64,000 nucleotides of DNA, from contig VFZE01000019.1 in assembly GCA_016871315.1 (NCBI GenBank), positions 1 to 64,000 of the forward strand, in the 5' to 3' direction. The notes under the pieces were generated by a model. That model was not told the DNA's origin, did no database searches, and was given only the letters and a program-made list of their open reading frames with translations. Origin of the DNA: Acidimicrobiia bacterium (GTDB lineage: Bacteria > Acidobacteriota > Terriglobia > Bryobacterales > Bryobacteraceae). Position 1 is the first letter of the stretch. Every line of letters begins with the position of its first letter. This document shows, in pieces, positions 63,241-64,000 of the stretch. A program made the translations under genes and the position numbers.

Positions 63241-64000
63241 TTGAGAGCAACTGCGTTTCTACTGGCGGCCGTGGCATCCACCGCGGCCGCAGCGCCACCA
63301 ACTTTTCACAAGGACGTTCTGCCGATACTGCAGAGCCGATGCCAGAGCTGTCATCGTGCGGGCGAGATCGGTCCGATGCCGCTCATCTCTTATAAGGACG
63401 CGCGGCCGTGGGCCAAGGCGATCCGCGAAGCGGTTTTGCTGAAGCGGATGCCGCCATGGTTCGCCGATCCTCGGTACGGCAAGTTCTCCAACGATCATTC
63501 GCTCTCCGAAGAACAGATCAAGACGGTTGCCGCCTGGGCCGATGCCGGCGCACCGGAAGGTGATCCCCAGAGTGCTCCGAAACCGCAGGCCTTCACCGAC
63601 GGCTGGACGATTCCGACGCCTGACAAAGTGCTGGAAATGAGCGGCGAGTTCGACGTGCCGGCTTCCGGCAAGATTGACTATCAGTACATCATAGTTCCGA
63701 CCGGATTTACCGAGGACAAATGGGTGCAGATGGTGGAAGTGAGACCGTCGAATCGCGCCGTGGTGCATCATTCGGTGATTTTTCTTCGCGAACCGGGCTC
63801 CAAGTGGCTGAGCCATGCGCAGCCGGGCGTGCCCGTTTCCGGAGGTCCTGCCGATACGGGCGGCGCGGGCAACGAGATCCTCTCCATCTACACGCCGGGT
63901 ATGGTGCCCGATGTCTGGGAACCTGGCACGGCGAAACAGGTGAAGGCCGGTACGGACCTGGTGATCCAGATGCACTATACGGCTAACGGCAAAGCGGGAA
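63241..64000 (+). CDS. Paralogous c-haem/copper monooxygenase-like protein (3' end outside window)
   Basis: The reading frame from TTG 63241 is open to the end of the window (253 codons). It has a signal peptide (MRATAFLLAAVASTAAAA), Cys34-x2-Cys37-His38 (RCQSCH), RMPPWFADPRYGKFSNDHS, VVPTGFTEDKWVQM and VVHHSVIF, and IQMHYTANGKAG just before the end. These match the upstream protein position by position, so it is a tandem paralogue. GGGAGGG lies 4-5 bases before TTG. Later copper ligands fall beyond the window. It shares the stop-proximal spacing of an operon. Confidence 0.78.
   Translation, partial: MRATAFLLAAVASTAAAAPPTFHKDVLPILQSRCQSCHRAGEIGPMPLISYKDARPWAKAIREAVLLKRMPPWFADPRYGKFSNDHSLSEEQIKTVAAWADAGAPEGDPQSAPKPQAFTDGWTIPTPDKVLEMSGEFDVPASGKIDYQYIIVPTGFTEDKWVQMVEVRPSNRAVVHHSVIFLREPGSKWLSHAQPGVPVSGGPADTGGAGNEILSIYTPGMVPDVWEPGTAKQVKAGTDLVIQMHYTANGKAG

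Noticed and set aside
1-64000. CRISPR arrays, insertion sequences, integrases, tRNA or rRNA genes
   Set aside because: No regular direct repeats, transposase or recombinase motifs, or tRNA-like cloverleaf in the short intergenic gaps were seen by reading; a covariance-model scan would be needed to exclude small RNAs.

Overview
The window looks like a chromosomal piece of an Acidobacteriota genome, most likely of the Bryobacterales/Solibacter type. The grounds are high G+C, three intact very large Oar-like TonB-dependent receptors with an N-terminal carboxypeptidase-regulatory domain (plus one remnant), many secreted or Tat-exported single-domain enzymes, and TadE/TadG-type proteins next to a Cys/His zinc-ribbon protein. 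The assignment rests on recognising gene families; no search was run. Coding density is very high and no stretch over about 200 bases lacks a gene. The largest gaps are 9951-10123, 15057-15218 and 61768-61923. I saw no rRNA, tRNA, CRISPR array, transposase or integrase.

Layout. 1-4401: tail of a respiratory complex I operon (nuoL end, nuoM, nuoN, then nuoH). 4455-7769: a TonB receptor. 7774-11158: minus-strand sugar-acid genes, namely a secreted mutarotase-like protein, a broken mannonate dehydratase and a Gfo/Idh/MocA oxidoreductase. 11189-15056: larC, metG and a TatD nuclease, each overlapping the next by 4 bases. 15157-19423: a tandem pair of TonB receptor genes with near-identical promoters; the first copy has lost two internal segments in frame. 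19420-23112: sterol-desaturase-like hydroxylase, amino acid permease, M20 peptidase. 23116-29331: a tight seven-gene minus operon, yebC-ruvC-hypothetical-thioredoxin-like-deoB-phosphodiesterase-tpiA. 29389-34087: another TonB receptor and a PLP enzyme of the SelA type carrying an extra beta-rich C-terminal region. 34179-38294: ileS-lspA-lgt. 38299-45183: a Tad-like island with two paralogous VWA proteins, three TadE-like and one TadG-like protein, a zinc-ribbon protein and a frameshifted TPR gene, with no secretion ATPase or secretin. 45220-51486: a minus operon resembling acyclic-terpenoid (Atu) catabolism followed by a penicillin acylase homologue. 51517-56297: coiled-coil hypothetical, fused 2-oxoacid dehydrogenase E1, IscU-like scaffold, radical SAM protein, Nudix hydrolase. 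56315-64000: permease with cytosolic tail, ABM-like protein, MDR oxidoreductase, methyltransferase-like protein, bactofilin, intradiol dioxygenase with EF-hands, and a tandem pair of secreted haem-c/copper monooxygenase-like proteins; the last runs off the end.

At the largest scale the plus strand is C-rich from 1 to about 15 kb, whichever strand the genes are on, and G-rich from about 24 kb onward, again on both gene strands. That is the skew change expected across a replication origin or at a large inversion breakpoint. The three genes with internal deletions or frameshifts at 9.3-16 kb and 41 kb, and this skew change, are the main signs of recent rearrangement. The most interesting candidates for undescribed biology are the VWA/TadE island and the haem-copper monooxygenase pair.
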